Source: Paraburkholderia gardini
GTDB lineage: Bacteria > Pseudomonadota > Gammaproteobacteria > Burkholderiales > Burkholderiaceae
Length of the DNA stretch: 64,000 bases
Reading direction: 5' to 3'
NCBI RefSeq assembly: GCF_907164575.1
Contig: NZ_CAJQYY010000004.1
Span: 155,283-219,282 of the forward strand
Below the pieces are notes generated by a model. That model was not told where the DNA came from and searched no databases. It saw only the letters and a list, made by a program, of their open reading frames with translations. Made by a program: the position numbers and the translations under genes. Of this stretch, positions 47,448 through 58,300 are shown piece after piece (the stretch's first letter is position 1; every line of letters begins with the position of its first letter).

Positions 47448-47948
47448 ATGACGACGCTGACCCTGATCGTCGCTCGCGCCCGCAACGGCGTGATCGGCCG
47501 CGACAACCAGTTGCCCTGGCGCCTGCCCGAAGACCTCGCCTTCTTCAAGCGCACGACGATGGGCGCGCCCATCATCATGGGCCGCAAGACCCACGAATCG
47601 ATCGGTCGCGCGCTGCCGGGACGACGCAATATCGTCGTCACGCACGATGCCACCCGGCGCTTCAACGGCTGCGACACGGTCACGAGTCTCGACGAAGCAC
47701 TCGCGCTCGCCCAGCAGGATCAGGCGCCCGAAGCATTCCTGATCGGCGGCGCACAGCTTTATCACGAAGGTTTTCACCACGCCGACAAGCTCGTGATGAC
47801 CGAGATTTCCGCCGACTTCGAAGGCGATGCGACGTTTCCCGCGCCGGACCCTGGGCACTGGGACGAAGTTGCACGCGAGACGCATCGCGCGCATGCGCCG
47901 AACGAATTCGACTACGCGTTCGTGACGTATCAGCGCCGGCACGACTGA
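47448..47948 (+). CDS. folA: Dihydrofolate reductase
   Basis: FolA reduces dihydrofolate to tetrahydrofolate with NADPH, recycling the product of ThyA. The 166-residue protein has [29 protein letters not shown] with the substrate Asp and Trp, the [15 protein letters not shown] loop and FLIGGAQLY. The ATG at 47448 was chosen as the standard N terminus. It lies 110 bases after the right regulator gene in the same direction, with a TAGAAT -10-like box at 47414-47419. Confidence 0.96.
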   Translation: MTTLTLIVARARNGVIGRDNQLPWRLPEDLAFFKRTTMGAPIIMGRKTHESIGRALPGRRNIVVTHDATRRFNGCDTVTSLDEALALAQQDQAPEAFLIGGAQLYHEGFHHADKLVMTEISADFEGDATFPAPDPGHWDEVARETHRAHAPNEFDYAFVTYQRRHD

Positions 47949-47988
47949 ATCTTCGTGACTGCACGTCGCGCCTTTTGACGGGCGCATG

Positions 47989-48027
47989 AAAAAACGCCAC
48001 GGCTGGATTGCGCCGTGGCGTTTTTTT
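47989..48027. terminator. Bidirectional terminator between folA and pmbA
   Basis: AAAAAACGCCACGGC pairs with GCCGTGGCGTTTTTTT around a TGGATTGC loop, so it can stop transcription from both sides. Confidence 0.9.
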
Positions 48028-48064
48028 GTGCAGACGGCATGCGTCTCTTCATGCTGACGAGCGC

Positions 48065-49441
48065 TTACTGCCCGGCAATCGTCATCCGCTCGATCAGCAC
48101 CGAGCCGGTCTGCTTGGTGCCGCGCACGATCGTATCCGCGCCGATCGCGACGATATGACGGAACATTTCCTGCAATGTGCCCGCGACGGTGATTTCCTCG
48201 ACCGGGTACTGGATCTTGCCGTTCTCCACCCAGAAGCCCGACGCGCCGCGCGAATAGTCGCCCGTCACGTAGTTGACGCCCTGTCCCATCAGTTCCGTCA
48301 GCAGCAGACCCGTGCCGAGCTTCTTCAACATCGCCTCGAAGTCGTCCTCCGGCCGCGTGCTCGAACTGAGCAGCGACAGGTTGTGCGAGCCGCCGGCGTT
48401 GCCGGTCGTCTTCATGCCGAGCTTGCGCGCCGAATACGTCGACAGGAAGTAGCCTTCGACCACGCCGTCCTTCACCACCGAACGGCGCTGCGTGCGCACG
48501 CCTTCTTCGTCGAACGGCGCGCTGCCCATCGCGCGCGGCGTGTGCGGATCCTCGACCACCTGAACGTGCGGCGCGAACACCGGCTTGCCGAGACTGTCGA
48601 CGAGAAACGTTGTCTTGCGATACAGCGCGCCGCCGCTCGTGGCCTGCACGAACGCGCCGAGCAGGCCCGCGGCAAGCGGCGCCTCGAACAGCACCGGCAC
48701 CTTGCGCGTGTCGAGACCGCGCGCGCCCGTGCGCGCAAGCGCGCGATGCGCGGCGTAACGGCCGACGGCTTCCGGATCGGCCAGATCGCCGGCGCTGCGC
48801 TTCGACGTGTACCAGTCGTCGCGCTGCATGTTGCGCCCGCTGCCGGCGATCGGCGCGCACGCCACGTAATGCCGCGAATACGGGTAGCCGCCGAGAAAAC
48901 CGCGCGAGGTGGCGAGCACGAACTGCGAATGCTGTGCGGAGACGCTCGCGCCTTCCGAATTGCGGATCTGCGGGCTGACGGCAAACGCGGCGTCTTCCGC
49001 GCGACGGGCGATTTCGACCGCTTCGTCGGCGGACAGATTCCACGGGTGATACAGATCGAGATCCTGCGGGCTGGTTTCCAGCAGTTCCTTTTCGGCGAGA
49101 CCGGCGCAGTCGTCTTCCGCCGTGAAACGCGCGATGTTGTATGCGGCCGCAACGGTGTCCTTCAGCGCCTGGGATGAAAAATCCGACGTGCTCGCGTTGC
49201 CGCGCTTGTTGCCGATAAAGACCGTCACGCCGACCATCTTGTCGCGGTTGTGCTCGATCGTTTCGACTTCGCCGCGCCGCACCGAGACCGACAGGCCGTC
49301 GCCCTCGGAGATTTCAGTGGCCGCGTCGCTGCCGCCGATCGCCTTCGCGTGGCGCAGGATGTCTTCGGCGATCTGCTTCAGTTCGTCCTGCGTGTGCGGG
49401 AAAAAGCGCTGTTTAACGTCCATGTCGGTGTCTGCTGCCAT
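48065..49441 (-). CDS. pmbA: Metalloprotease PmbA/TldE
   Basis: PmbA (TldE) forms a heterodimer with TldD that degrades unstructured peptides and matures microcin-type peptides. The 458-residue protein shows [24 protein letters not shown] near the N terminus and the C-terminal [28 protein letters not shown] block, both diagnostic. As in known TldE proteins, the HExxxH zinc motif of TldD is absent. The length is typical. tldD is not in the window. Confidence 0.95.
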   Translation of the reverse strand: MAADTDMDVKQRFFPHTQDELKQIAEDILRHAKAIGGSDAATEISEGDGLSVSVRRGEVETIEHNRDKMVGVTVFIGNKRGNASTSDFSSQALKDTVAAAYNIARFTAEDDCAGLAEKELLETSPQDLDLYHPWNLSADEAVEIARRAEDAAFAVSPQIRNSEGASVSAQHSQFVLATSRGFLGGYPYSRHYVACAPIAGSGRNMQRDDWYTSKRSAGDLADPEAVGRYAAHRALARTGARGLDTRKVPVLFEAPLAAGLLGAFVQATSGGALYRKTTFLVDSLGKPVFAPHVQVVEDPHTPRAMGSAPFDEEGVRTQRRSVVKDGVVEGYFLSTYSARKLGMKTTGNAGGSHNLSLLSSSTRPEDDFEAMLKKLGTGLLLTELMGQGVNYVTGDYSRGASGFWVENGKIQYPVEEITVAGTLQEMFRHIVAIGADTIVRGTKQTGSVLIERMTIAGQ

Positions 49442-49617
49442 CGTCGTTACCGTCCGGTTCGGGGCCGGAAACCGGCCCGCCTGTTGTTCGCATCGGTGAA
49501 ATTCCGCATCTCGCGATCATAGCAAGGTCCGCGCCGCCGTACCTGACCTTCGACCGTCTTCAAGCCAGCGCGTTAGCCATCCGGCATGGGGGTTGGCGGG
49601 ACACGGCACGTTACAAT

Positions 49618-50238
49618 ATGGACATGACACGCAAAACCCGCACTCAACCCATGCAACCCGCTCCGGAAGTCGACGAGAACGGGTATGACCGTCCCAGCAA
49701 ATCGCAGCTCAAGCGTGACATGCACGCGCTGCAGGAACTGGGCGAGGCGCTGATCGCGCTACCGAAAGACGCGCTCAAGCGCATGCCGATGCCCGAAGCG
49801 CTCAACGACGCGGTCCGCGAGGCACGCCGCATTACCGATCACGAAGGCAAGCGCCGTCAGGTGCAGTACGTCGGCCGCGTGATGCGCGGGCTGCTGGATG
49901 CGGAAACGGCCGCGCTGCGTACCGCGCTGGACAGCTACAAGGGCATCAACAAGGCCGAAACGGCCCGTCTGCACTGGATCGAGCGCACCCGCGAGAAGCT
50001 GCTCGCCGACGACGCGGCGCTGACCGGATTCATCCGCCAGCACCCCGCCGCCGACCCGCAGGAAGGCCGCACGCTGATTCGTAACGCGCGCAAGGAGCAG
50101 CAGCAGGCCAGGCCGCCGCGCTACTTCCGCGAACTGTTCCAGTGGATCAAGGACACGAGCAAAACCGGCGACGATGATGACGACAGCGACGAATCCGGTG
50201 AACCCCGCGAAGACGACGATGACGAAACTGGCGCGTAA
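49618..50238 (+). CDS. darP: Ribosome biogenesis factor DarP (YjgA)
   Basis: The 206-residue protein has the YjgA/DarP blocks [41 protein letters not shown] and [15 protein letters not shown]. It helps mature the 50S ribosomal subunit. The C terminus has an Asp/Glu-rich tail ([10 protein letters not shown]... DDDDETGA). A TACAAT at 49612-49617 directly precedes the ATG; an alternative ATG at 49624 (MTRKTR) is possible. The 3' end overlaps mog by 20 bases. Confidence 0.92.
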   Translation: MDMTRKTRTQPMQPAPEVDENGYDRPSKSQLKRDMHALQELGEALIALPKDALKRMPMPEALNDAVREARRITDHEGKRRQVQYVGRVMRGLLDAETAALRTALDSYKGINKAETARLHWIERTREKLLADDAALTGFIRQHPAADPQEGRTLIRNARKEQQQARPPRYFRELFQWIKDTSKTGDDDDDSDESGEPREDDDDETGA

Positions 50239-50839
50239 CCACCCTGACGAGATCCTGATCGGCCTCGTGTCGATCAGCGACCGGGCGAGCAGCGGCGTCT
50301 ATGAGGACAAGGGCATTCCCGCGCTCGAGGCGTGGCTGGGCACGGCGCTCGCCTCGCCATGGCGCGTCGAGACCCGGCTGATACAGGACGACGCGGCCAC
50401 CATTTCGGCCACGCTCGTCGAGCTCACCGACACCGTGGGCTGCGATCTGGTGCTGACAACGGGCGGCACGGGCCCGTCGCGCCGCGACGTCACGCCGGAA
50501 GCCACGCTCGCGGTGGGCACAAGGGAAATGCCGGGATTTGGCGAACAGATGCGGCAGATCAGCCTGAATTTCGTCCCGACCGCGATTCTCTCGCGGCAAG
50601 TGGCGGTCATCCGCGAAACGGCGGAGCGCGCCGCGCTGATCGTCAATCTGCCGGGTCAGCCAAAGTCGATCAGGGAAACGCTGGAGGGGTTGCGCGATGA
50701 AGCCGGTGCGGTCGTCGTTCCAGGCATTTTTGCGGCGGTGCCGTATTGCATCGACCTGATCGGTGGCCCGTACGTGGAAACGAACGCGAGCGTGGTCGCG
50801 GCATTTCGCCCGAAGAGCGCGCAGCGCACTCCCCGGTAG
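50219..50839 (+). CDS. mog: Molybdopterin adenylyltransferase
   Basis: Mog adenylates molybdopterin before MoeA inserts molybdate. The 206-residue protein has the MoaB/Mog signatures [40 protein letters not shown] and [12 protein letters not shown], plus [21 protein letters not shown] chose the ATG at 50219, which overlaps the end of darP by 20 bases; an ATG at 50174 in the same frame would overlap more. It lies far from moaA-mobA-moeA. Confidence 0.94.
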   Translation: MTKLARNHPDEILIGLVSISDRASSGVYEDKGIPALEAWLGTALASPWRVETRLIQDDAATISATLVELTDTVGCDLVLTTGGTGPSRRDVTPEATLAVGTREMPGFGEQMRQISLNFVPTAILSRQVAVIRETAERAALIVNLPGQPKSIRETLEGLRDEAGAVVVPGIFAAVPYCIDLIGGPYVETNASVVAAFRPKSAQRTPR

Positions 50840-50890
50840 CGTTTCAGGCTGCTAACGGGCGCCTGCGATGGCGGCCCGGACCGCAGCGAC

Positions 50891-51508
50891 TCAGATGGCG
50901 ACCGCGGCAGCGCCGGGCGCGCTGGCCTGCGGAATCAGGAAGTGCTCGCGGTAGTACTTGAGTTCGTCGATCGATTCATGGATGTCGGCCAACGCCGTAT
51001 GCATCGCGCGCTTCTGAAAGCCCTTGTAGATCGTCGGCTGCCAGCGGCGGCACAGTTCCTTCAGCGTGCTGACGTCGAGGTTGCGATAGTGGAAAAAGCG
51101 TTCGAGGTCCGGCATCCAGCGCGCCATGAAACGGCGGTCCTGGCAGATCGAGTTGCCGCACATCGGCGATTTGCCCGGCGGGACGTATTCGCCGAGGAAC
51201 GCGCGAATCTGTTCGGCCGCTTCGGCTTCACTGACCGTCGACGCGCGCACCCGGTCGATCAGACCCGAGCGGCCGTGCGTGTTCTGGTTCCACTGATCCA
51301 TTTTAGCCAGCGTTTCGTCGCTTTGATGAATGGCCAGCACCGGGCCTTCCACCAGTTTATCGAGCGTCGAACTGGTCACGACGACAGCGATCTCGATGAT
51401 GCGGTCCGTGTCCGGTTCGAGGCCCGTCATTTCCATGTCGAGCCAGATGAGATTCATGTCGCTGCGAACGAGCGGGGTCTGGCCAGCGGCGTCGGGGGTG
51501 TCAGTCAT
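50891..51508 (-). CDS. orn: Oligoribonuclease
   Basis: Orn degrades 2-5-base RNA and pGpG, and is important for completing cyclic di-GMP turnover. The 205-residue protein shows the DEDD exonuclease motifs [20 protein letters not shown] (first Asp/Glu pair) and the C-terminal [20 protein letters not shown]. Near residues 100-150 lie the [21 protein letters not shown] and LKELCRRW blocks of the family. The N terminus is about 20 residues longer than in E. coli. It is divergent from the M48 protease gene. Confidence 0.96.
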   Translation of the reverse strand: MTDTPDAAGQTPLVRSDMNLIWLDMEMTGLEPDTDRIIEIAVVVTSSTLDKLVEGPVLAIHQSDETLAKMDQWNQNTHGRSGLIDRVRASTVSEAEAAEQIRAFLGEYVPPGKSPMCGNSICQDRRFMARWMPDLERFFHYRNLDVSTLKELCRRWQPTIYKGFQKRAMHTALADIHESIDELKYYREHFLIPQASAPGAAAVAI

Positions 51509-51662
51509 GAAGGCAACCTTGGTTGTTATCAGGCGGTGGGCGTTGCGTGCGCACGGTGCGCCCGGACGTCACTAAAGCCGCCAAAATAGTTCGTATGAGC
51601 GCAACCCGCCAGCCGGCGGGAAGAAACATATAATTCTCGCATAGATACCACGGACCTCCCGG

Positions 51663-52922
51663 ATGCCTACCCTGTACTTCACCGTTCTGTTCGTGATCGC
51701 CGTTGTGGCGATGGTCGGAACCAAACTCTGGCTCGCGTCGCGGCAAACCCGCTTCGTGGCGGCGCACCGCAACCAGGTGCCGCCGCAGTTCTCCACCGCC
51801 ATTCCGCTGCCGGCACACCAGCGCGCCGCCGATTACACCGTCGAGCGCACGCGCCTTACGATGGCGGAAATCGTCGTCAGCGCCGCGGTGCTGATCGGGC
51901 TGACGCTGCTGGGCGGTGTCCAGTGGCTCGATCTCAGCCTGACCGACTGGCTCGGCCGCGGCTACAGCGGCCAGATCGCGCTGGTCGCGGCGGTGGTCGC
52001 GATCACGAGCGTGATCGATCTGCCGTTCGACTATTACCGTCAGTTCGTGATCGAAGACCGTTTCGGCTTCAACCGGATGAGCCGGCGTATTTTCTTCGTC
52101 GACCGTATCAAGGGTGTGCTGCTCGGTGCAGCGTTCGGCCTGCCGCTGCTGTTCGTCGTGCTGTGGCTGATGAACCAGGCGGGCAGCCTGTGGTGGCTGT
52201 GGACGTGGATCGTGTGGGTCGCGTTCCAGATGCTCGTGCTGGTGCTGTATCCGACGTTCATCGCCCCGCTCTTCAACAAGTTCGAACCGCTCAAGGACGA
52301 AGCGCTGAAAGCCCGCATCGAGGCGCTGATGAAGCGCTGCGGCTTCGCCGCCAAGGGCCTCTTCGTGATGGACGGCAGCCGTCGTTCGGCGCATGGCAAC
52401 GCGTATTTCACGGGCTTCGGCGCGGCCAAACGCATCGTGTTTTTCGACACGCTGCTCGCGCGCCTGTCGGGCAACGAGATCGAAGCGGTACTGGCGCACG
52501 AACTGGGCCACTTCAAGCGTCGTCACGTGGTGAAGCGGATGGTGGTCACGTTCGCGATCAGCCTCGTGATGCTGGCATTGCTCGGCTGGCTGTCGCAGCG
52601 CGTGTGGTTCTACGAAGGGCTGGGCGTGCGCCCGTCGCTCATCGGCGGCAATAGCGGGCTTGCGCTCGTGCTGTTCTTCCTCGCCGTCCCTGTGTTCCTG
52701 TTCTTCGTGACACCGCTTGGCAGTCTCAGTTCGCGCAAGCACGAGTTCGAGGCCGACGCTTTCGCCGCCACGCAGACGGATGCCAAAGACCTCGTCAACG
52801 CACTCGTCAAACTGTACGAGGACAACGCGTCGACGCTCACGCCCGACCCGCTCTACACCGCGTTCTATTATTCGCATCCGCCGGCGTCGCAGCGGATCGA
52901 CCGCCTGCTGCGGCACGCATGA
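51663..52922 (+). CDS. M48 family metallopeptidase (Ste24/CAAX protease-like)
   Basis: The 419-residue integral membrane protease has several hydrophobic segments and the zinc motif HELGH in [13 protein letters not shown] at about 279-283. The third ligand is in EFEADAFA at about residue 361. The arrangement with long membrane segments before and after the catalytic part is that of Ste24-type CAAX proteases, which in bacteria act in envelope protein quality control. It overlaps rsgA by four bases (ATGA). Confidence 0.9.
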   Translation: MPTLYFTVLFVIAVVAMVGTKLWLASRQTRFVAAHRNQVPPQFSTAIPLPAHQRAADYTVERTRLTMAEIVVSAAVLIGLTLLGGVQWLDLSLTDWLGRGYSGQIALVAAVVAITSVIDLPFDYYRQFVIEDRFGFNRMSRRIFFVDRIKGVLLGAAFGLPLLFVVLWLMNQAGSLWWLWTWIVWVAFQMLVLVLYPTFIAPLFNKFEPLKDEALKARIEALMKRCGFAAKGLFVMDGSRRSAHGNAYFTGFGAAKRIVFFDTLLARLSGNEIEAVLAHELGHFKRRHVVKRMVVTFAISLVMLALLGWLSQRVWFYEGLGVRPSLIGGNSGLALVLFFLAVPVFLFFVTPLGSLSSRKHEFEADAFAATQTDAKDLVNALVKLYEDNASTLTPDPLYTAFYYSHPPASQRIDRLLRHA

Positions 52923-53860
52923 GCGGCCGTTCGCCGAAAGCGGCCCGCGCCGCGGCCAGCGCGCAAAAGCAGGTACACGGTCTCGTCGTCGCGGCGCATG
53001 GCCGCCATTACCTCGTCGTGCCCGATGACGGCGGCGCGCCGCTGCAATGCTTTCCACGCGGCAAGAAGAGCGAGGTCGCCGTCGGCGATCGCGTGACATA
53101 CGAAGCGGCGTCTGCCGACCAGGGCGTGATCGTCGCCATCGACGAGCGGCGCAACCTGCTCTACCGGTCCGACCAGTACAAGTCGAAGCTCTTTGCGGCG
53201 AACCTCGACCAGTTGCTGATCGTGCTCGCCACCGAGCCGCATTTCAGCGAGGACCTGCTCGGCCGCGCGCTGGTCGCGGCCGAAGCCAACGCGCTGAAGC
53301 CGCTCATCATGTTGAACAAAACCGACGTCGAGGCCGCGCTCCCGGGCGCGCGCGCGCGGCTCGCACGCTATCGCGAACTCGGGTATCCGGTCGTGGAGGT
53401 GTCGGTCAGGACACGGCCCGACGAGGCCCGTGCGGCACTCGGTGAACATCTGACCGGGCATTCGACGCTTCTGCTCGGGCAATCCGGCATGGGTAAATCG
53501 ACGCTCGTGAACCTTCTGGTCCCGAACGCCGAAGTCGCGACGCGAGAGATCTCGACCGCGTTGAACAGCGGCCGCCATACGACCACGTACACGCGTCTTC
53601 ATCGATTGCCCGAAGGCGGCTCGCTCACCGACTCGCCCGGTTTTCAGGAATTCGGCCTGCACCATCTCACCGAAGGGCGCCTCGAACGCGCGTTTCCGGA
53701 GTTTCGTCCGCTGCTGGCGGATTGCCGCTTCTATAACTGTCATCACCTGCACGAGCCGGGCTGCGCGATCCTCGAAGCCGTCGCCAGCGGTCGCATCGCG
53801 CGCGAACGTCATGCGCTCTATGCGCAACTTGTCCACGAAGCCAGCCAGATCGTGCGCTAG
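52919..53860 (+). CDS. rsgA: Ribosome small-subunit-dependent GTPase A
   Basis: RsgA is a circularly permuted GTPase that acts late in 30S maturation. The 313-residue protein has an OB-fold at the start ([31 protein letters not shown]), then the permuted G motifs: LNKTDVE (G4), [12 protein letters not shown] (G1) and [10 protein letters not shown] (G3). The C-terminal zinc-binding part is [19 protein letters not shown]-type protease gene precedes it with a four-base overlap. Confidence 0.95.
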   Translation: MSGRSPKAARAAASAQKQVHGLVVAAHGRHYLVVPDDGGAPLQCFPRGKKSEVAVGDRVTYEAASADQGVIVAIDERRNLLYRSDQYKSKLFAANLDQLLIVLATEPHFSEDLLGRALVAAEANALKPLIMLNKTDVEAALPGARARLARYRELGYPVVEVSVRTRPDEARAALGEHLTGHSTLLLGQSGMGKSTLVNLLVPNAEVATREISTALNSGRHTTTYTRLHRLPEGGSLTDSPGFQEFGLHHLTEGRLERAFPEFRPLLADCRFYNCHHLHEPGCAILEAVASGRIARERHALYAQLVHEASQIVR

Positions 53861-53880
53861 GCGCCGACTCCCGCCCCGCC

Positions 53881-54204
53881 ATGATGAAACTGATGCGCGC
53901 ACCGAACGTGGTGACCGGACAGCACTGGATCAACGTGCTGTCGGCGGCGGGCGTCGCGTGCGAGTTGCATAACCGCTATCTGAACGGCGCGCTGGGCGAA
54001 ATTCCGGCGGAACAGTGCGCGCCGGAACTGTGGCTCGTCGATGAACGCGACGAAGCGCTTGCGCGCCGGTTGATCGACGCCGCCACGAACGGTCCTGCCG
54101 CGGGCGCGCCAGCGTGGCGTTGTGCCGGGTGTGGAGAGACGCTGGAAGCGCAGTTCACGGTGTGCTGGCAATGTGGAACCGCACGGGATCCGCTTGACGG
54201 CTGA
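53881..54204 (+). CDS. DUF2007 protein with C-terminal zinc ribbon
   Basis: The 107-residue protein begins with the putative signal-transducing DUF2007 domain (MRAPNVVTGQHWINVLSAAGVACELHNRYLNG). It ends in two CxxC pairs, CAGCGETLEAQFTVCWQCG, that should bind zinc. It follows rsgA by 20 bases and ends just before a terminator. Function unknown. Confidence 0.85.
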   Translation: MMKLMRAPNVVTGQHWINVLSAAGVACELHNRYLNGALGEIPAEQCAPELWLVDERDEALARRLIDAATNGPAAGAPAWRCAGCGETLEAQFTVCWQCGTARDPLDG

Positions 54205-54227
54205 TCGTCACCAGCTCGATTAGCGGA

Positions 54228-54262
54228 TAAAAAAAGAGGCCGGGTTTTCATTCCGGCCTCTT
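54228..54262. terminator. Bidirectional terminator between the DUF2007 and CobD-like genes
   Basis: AGAGGCCGG pairs with CCGGCCTCT around GTTTTCATT, preceded by an A-run and followed by a T-rich stretch. Confidence 0.85.
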
Positions 54263-54296
54263 CTGCTTTGCGACTGATGGTTCCGGGCGGTGAGAC

Positions 54297-55235
54297 TCAG
54301 GCCAGCCACACGGCGATCGTCAGCATGAGCAGGATGATCATCCACAGGATAACCGCGCGCCACACCAGCCCGACCGCGGATTGCAGCGTGCGCGGCGTGC
54401 AGTCGTCGCCGACCTGCATTGGGCCACCGTCGCCGGTCGAAAGCGCATCGAGACTCGACGGCTCGGCAAGCGGCCCGCTCAGACGCGCGCCGAGCGCACC
54501 ACTGCCCGCGGCAAGCAGGACGCCATCGTTCGTATCGGGCCACTGGCGGGCGTGATTGCGCCACGCGTAGATGGCATCTTCGAAATTGCCGACGATCGCG
54601 AAACCCAGCGACGTCAAACGCGCCGGAATCCAGTCGATCACGAAAAACGCCCGCTGCGCGAACGTCGAGAACGCCGGCGTGCGGTCGTCGGCCGGCTTCG
54701 ACCACGTCCGCGCGAGATATTCAGCGATGCGATACAGCACCGCGCCGGCCGGCCCGACCGGCACGAGAAACCAGAAGAACACGCCGAACACGTGACGATG
54801 CGACGCGATCACCGCGTAAATCAGCGTGTGACGCACGATCTCGCTGACCGGCATATCGATGGTCTCAAGGCCAGTCCACTCATTGAGAATTTCACGCGCG
54901 CGCGGCACATCGTCGTTATTGAGCGCGAGATGGATGTCGGTGAAATAGTGGCTGAATTGCCGGAAGCCGAGCGTGAAGTACACGATCGCGACGTTCCAGA
55001 GGAACGCGAGCACGAAGTTGATCTCATACAACACGTAGTAAACGGCGCCGACGAAGAGCGTCCATGGCAGCACCACGACCAGCCAGGCGAGGATTCCGTG
55101 CTTCTGCTTGCCGGCGTCAAAGCCTTGCGCGGCAGACTCCGCATGGTACTGAAGCAGCGCCGACACCGGATTGCCAGGCGACAGCGCGCGTAACTGTTCG
55201 ATGATGAGAGCCAGCAATACGGAGAAAAATGTCAT
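54297..55235 (-). CDS. CobD/CbiB-like (AmpE-type) integral membrane protein
   Basis: The 312-residue membrane protein has hydrophobic segments near residues 1-20, 48-90, 138-170 and at the C terminus, and the CobD/CbiB-type FSHYFTDIHLALNNDDVPRARE region. True CobD makes adenosylcobinamide phosphate; this shorter relative without other cob genes nearby is more like the AmpE/CobD-family proteins of unknown role, so I avoid a symbol. Confidence 0.78.
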   Translation of the reverse strand: MTFFSVLLALIIEQLRALSPGNPVSALLQYHAESAAQGFDAGKQKHGILAWLVVVLPWTLFVGAVYYVLYEINFVLAFLWNVAIVYFTLGFRQFSHYFTDIHLALNNDDVPRAREILNEWTGLETIDMPVSEIVRHTLIYAVIASHRHVFGVFFWFLVPVGPAGAVLYRIAEYLARTWSKPADDRTPAFSTFAQRAFFVIDWIPARLTSLGFAIVGNFEDAIYAWRNHARQWPDTNDGVLLAAGSGALGARLSGPLAEPSSLDALSTGDGGPMQVGDDCTPRTLQSAVGLVWRAVILWMIILLMLTIAVWLA

Positions 55236-55350
55236 GCGGTGCGCCGTGCCATTCAGGTTTATGTGATTCTTTTATAACGATAGCACAGGGTCGGATGAGC
55301 CTGAGCGTGCAAGGGGTGCAAACGCCTGGGGCGCAAGACTGCCTTTCGGG

Positions 55351-56031
55351 TCACGCGGCGAGGAAGCGATAGAAATTGCGCAACATGCCCGCCGTTGCAC
55401 CCCAGATGAAGTGATGACCGTCCGGTTCGCCACGCGGATAAGGCATCGCAAAAAAACGACGCTCCCCACCTTCCCAGCGAAACACGCGGACTTCGTGACG
55501 CGCCGGGTCCATCAGAAAGGCGAGCGGCACCTCGAAGATTTCGGCGACTTCGAGCGTATCGGCTTCGACCGTGAACGGCCGATGCACGAGACCGACCACG
55601 GGCGTGATGCGAAAACCGGTACCCGTCAGGTAGTCGGGCAGCGAACCCAGCACTTCGACGCGCGCAGGATCCAGCGCGACCTCTTCCTGAGCTTCGCGCA
55701 GCGCGGTCGCGGTTGCGTCCGCATCCCAGGATTCCCGGCGGCCGCCCGGAAAACTGATCTGGCCGGCATGGTCGTTGAGATGGTCGGCGCGCTGCGTCAA
55801 CAGCACGGTGAGCCCTTCGTCGCGCACGATCAGCGGCACCAGCACGGCGGCCAGTCGCGGATCGCCGTCATGCAGACGCGTTTCCACCAGCGGCTCCGGC
55901 GCCCACGCGAGCGTTTTTTCAAAACGCGCGCGCAGACCGTCGGGCGTCAGCCGTTCGGGCGCAACGGCAGACAGATCGATACCCGTCGATTCGACAGGCA
56001 GGGCTTCGGGTTCAAAAACGGGGCGGGTCAA
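55351..56031 (-). CDS. Nudix hydrolase, CoA pyrophosphatase type
   Basis: The 226-residue protein has the NudL-type Nudix box ISFPGGRRESWDADATATAL and REAQEEVALDP, preceded by LTQRADHLNDHAGQ, which marks CoA pyrophosphatases. It would cleave CoA or acyl-CoA to 3',5'-ADP and phosphopantetheine. The N-terminal 50 residues are longer than in E. coli NudL. It lies downstream of rplS, separated by a terminator. Confidence 0.9.
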   Translation of the reverse strand: MTRPVFEPEALPVESTGIDLSAVAPERLTPDGLRARFEKTLAWAPEPLVETRLHDGDPRLAAVLVPLIVRDEGLTVLLTQRADHLNDHAGQISFPGGRRESWDADATATALREAQEEVALDPARVEVLGSLPDYLTGTGFRITPVVGLVHRPFTVEADTLEVAEIFEVPLAFLMDPARHEVRVFRWEGGERRFFAMPYPRGEPDGHHFIWGATAGMLRNFYRFLAA

Positions 56032-56090
56032 CGGGTTTCCGGGAATCGGGCGATTGAATTGGACAAGGCGCTATTCTGACGCACCAAAGA

Positions 56091-56119
56091 AAAAAGCACC
56101 CGCGAGGGGTGCTTTTTCT
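56091..56119. terminator. Terminator downstream of rplS
   Basis: AGCACCC and GGGTGCT form a stem around GCGAG with an A-run before and a T-run after it, so it ends the rpsP-rimM-trmD-rplS transcript on the minus strand. Confidence 0.88.
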
Positions 56120-56136
56120 TACAGCTCTTACAGGTT

Positions 56137-56526
56137 TCAAGCCTGCGAAGCAGCACGGCCTTTCGAGACCAGCTTTTCCTTGATCCGGGCCGACTTGCCC
56201 GAACGATCGCGCAGGTAGTACAGCTTTGCGCGACGCACGTCACCGCGACGCTTCACGACGATGCTTGCCAGCAGCGGCGAATACGTCTGGAACGTACGCT
56301 CGACGCCTTCGCCCGACGAAATCTTGCGGACGATAAACGACGAGTTGAGGCCACGATTGCGCTTGGCAATCACGACGCCTTCATAAGCCTGCACACGCTT
56401 GCGCGTGCCTTCTACCACGTTCACGCTGACGATCACCGTATCACCGGGGGCGAATTGGGGGATGGTCTTCTCGCCGAGGGCGCGCGCGATTTCTTCCTGC
56501 TCGAGTTTTGCAATCAGATTCATCAC
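56137..56526 (-). CDS. rplS: 50S ribosomal protein L19
   Basis: The 129-residue protein starts [20 protein letters not shown] and has the L19 signature [25 protein letters not shown] together with the end [25 protein letters not shown]. It is the last gene of the classic rpsP-rimM-trmD-rplS operon. A good AGGAGT site precedes the start. Confidence 0.98.
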   Translation of the reverse strand: MMNLIAKLEQEEIARALGEKTIPQFAPGDTVIVSVNVVEGTRKRVQAYEGVVIAKRNRGLNSSFIVRKISSGEGVERTFQTYSPLLASIVVKRRGDVRRAKLYYLRDRSGKSARIKEKLVSKGRAASQA

Positions 56527-56679
56527 TGACTCCTATGTCCATCTTGTCGGCGTTCGTACCTGCCTTGCGCTGGCTTTGTCTGCTGCGCGCGGCTACGGCC
56601 CCGATAGAGGATGGGTTCACATCTGGCGCCGCACACGCATGTGCGACACCGCCTGGTGCTCACTCGGAATCGTGAAGGC

Positions 56680-57447
56680 TTACGCCTTCGACGCTTCTTT
56701 CGCGAGACTTGCAAGCCATGCCTCATCGGCACGGCTCAGCATCTTGTTCTTTCTCGCGCGCTCGATCAGATCGGGGCGCTTGACCACTGTGTTGCGCAGC
56801 GCTTCGCGCCGACGCCACAACTCGATTTCCGCATGATGGCCGCCGAGCAGCACATCGGGCACGCGCACGCCATCATATTCTTCAGGCCGCGTGTAATGCG
56901 GACAGTCCAGTAATACATCGACGAAACTATCCTGCACCGCCGACTGCGAATCGTTCAGTACGCCGGGCAACTGGCGTACGACAGCATCCATTAACGCCAT
57001 CGCCGGCAACTCTCCACCGGACAGTACGAAATCACCCAGGCTGACTTCTTCATCGACAACCCGGTCGATCAGACGCTGATCGATCGCTTCGTAGCGACCG
57101 CACAGCAGGATCAAACCCGGTTGCTGCACGAACTGCATCACGCGATCGTGATTGAGCGTTGCGCCCTGCGGCGACATCATCACGACGCGCGCACCGGTCA
57201 CACCCTGCTCCGCCTGCGCGGCTTTCGCTGCACCGATCGCATCTTCAAGCGGCTTTGCAAGCATGACCATGCCAGGGCCGCCGCCATACGGGCGATCATC
57301 GATAGTACGGTAGTTGTCGGTCGTGAAATCGCGCGGATTCCACGTACGCAAACCGTATCGCTGCTGCTTCGCTGCCCGGCTGGTGATACCCCAATCGGTC
57401 AATGCATGAAACATGTCAGGAAAGAGCGTGATGACATCGAACTGCAT
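56680..57447 (-). CDS. trmD: tRNA (guanine-N1)-methyltransferase
   Basis: TrmD methylates G37 of tRNAs next to the anticodon and prevents frameshifting. The 255-residue protein has [32 protein letters not shown] and the trefoil-knot SAM-binding region [14 protein letters not shown] and [19 protein letters not shown]. Start MQF (57447) follows GGGGAG by about five bases; an upstream ATG at 57459 overlaps that site. Confidence 0.96.
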   Translation of the reverse strand: MQFDVITLFPDMFHALTDWGITSRAAKQQRYGLRTWNPRDFTTDNYRTIDDRPYGGGPGMVMLAKPLEDAIGAAKAAQAEQGVTGARVVMMSPQGATLNHDRVMQFVQQPGLILLCGRYEAIDQRLIDRVVDEEVSLGDFVLSGGELPAMALMDAVVRQLPGVLNDSQSAVQDSFVDVLLDCPHYTRPEEYDGVRVPDVLLGGHHAEIELWRRREALRNTVVKRPDLIERARKNKMLSRADEAWLASLAKEASKA

Positions 57448-57451
57448 CGCT

Positions 57452-57457
57452 CTCCCC
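57452..57457 (-). promoter_or_regulatory. Ribosome binding site deciding the trmD start
   Basis: GGGGAG on the minus strand (57452-57457) sits about five bases before the ATG at 57447 and overlaps the alternative ATG at 57459, which therefore cannot use it. Confidence 0.7.
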
Positions 57458-57499
57458 ATTCAGCGAATCGTGCCCGGTACCGTGATGCCGGCACCGCGA

Positions 57500-58195
57500 T
57501 TAATAATCGGCTTCCCAGTCGACGACGATCTTCTTCGCCGCCTGATCCACCGATTTGACGTAGACGCCGACAAACGGAATCAGACGTTCGCCAGTAACCG
57601 GCTTGCCGTCTTTCCCCGTGGTCGGATACTCGATGCGCAGAACCGAATGCGCACCGTTGTCGATCATGTCGGCAACCGTGCCCAGCGCGACGCCAGACTC
57701 GTTGACGACAGAGAGGCCGAGCAGGTCGACCCAGTAAAATTCGTCGGCATCGAGTGCCGGGAAGTCGCTGCGACGCACGTACACGCTGTGACCGCGCAGC
57801 GACAACGCCTCGTCACGGTCGGCCGTGCCGCCCAGATGGGCAACGATACTATCGCTGTGTATCTTCGACTGCAGAACGGTTGCAGAGCGACGCTCGCGGC
57901 CTTTCTGCAGCCACCAGCGTTTTGCGCTCAGCAAGGCGTCGCCGCCTCGCCCGGCGTCCGCATGCGCGGCCACCTTCACCCAGCCCTTCAGGCCATACGA
58001 GTCGACAATTGCACCGACTTCGACAGCGTCGTCCGGCCAGCTTTCTGCCGGTTCAGCGCGCATTTCTGCTGCAACCGGACCCGCCGCTGCCGGAGCAACC
58101 CGCGCTACCGGCTTGCGGACAAAGGCGCCAAATGAAGCTTCGCCACGGTTCGCGGTTTTGCTACGGCCCGAGCCGTCAGAATCACGCGTGGACAT
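57500..58195 (-). CDS. rimM: 16S rRNA processing protein RimM
   Basis: RimM helps assemble the 30S head by binding S19. The 231-residue protein has the N-terminal [18 protein letters not shown] motif and the PRC-barrel part ([31 protein letters not shown]). It carries an extra N-terminal extension of about 55 residues rich in Ala, Pro and Arg; most RimM proteins are near 170-180. An internal start nearer VEVG cannot be excluded. Confidence 0.93.
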   Translation of the reverse strand: MSTRDSDGSGRSKTANRGEASFGAFVRKPVARVAPAAAGPVAAEMRAEPAESWPDDAVEVGAIVDSYGLKGWVKVAAHADAGRGGDALLSAKRWWLQKGRERRSATVLQSKIHSDSIVAHLGGTADRDEALSLRGHSVYVRRSDFPALDADEFYWVDLLGLSVVNESGVALGTVADMIDNGAHSVLRIEYPTTGKDGKPVTGERLIPFVGVYVKSVDQAAKKIVVDWEADY

Positions 58196-58300
58196 GGGTC
58201 AACCTCACAGCCTGCTTCGGGCCAACTTCAGACAATACGTGCGCATCCGGCACGCCGCACAGTTCGCGCGACACGCCCGCGATGCGCATGCTGGCTACCA

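Noticed and set aside
47409..49043. Long minus-strand open frame of 544 codons across folA and pmbA
   Set aside because: It is Arg-rich, overlaps two clear genes in another frame and shows no domain; GC-rich codon bias creates such shadows.
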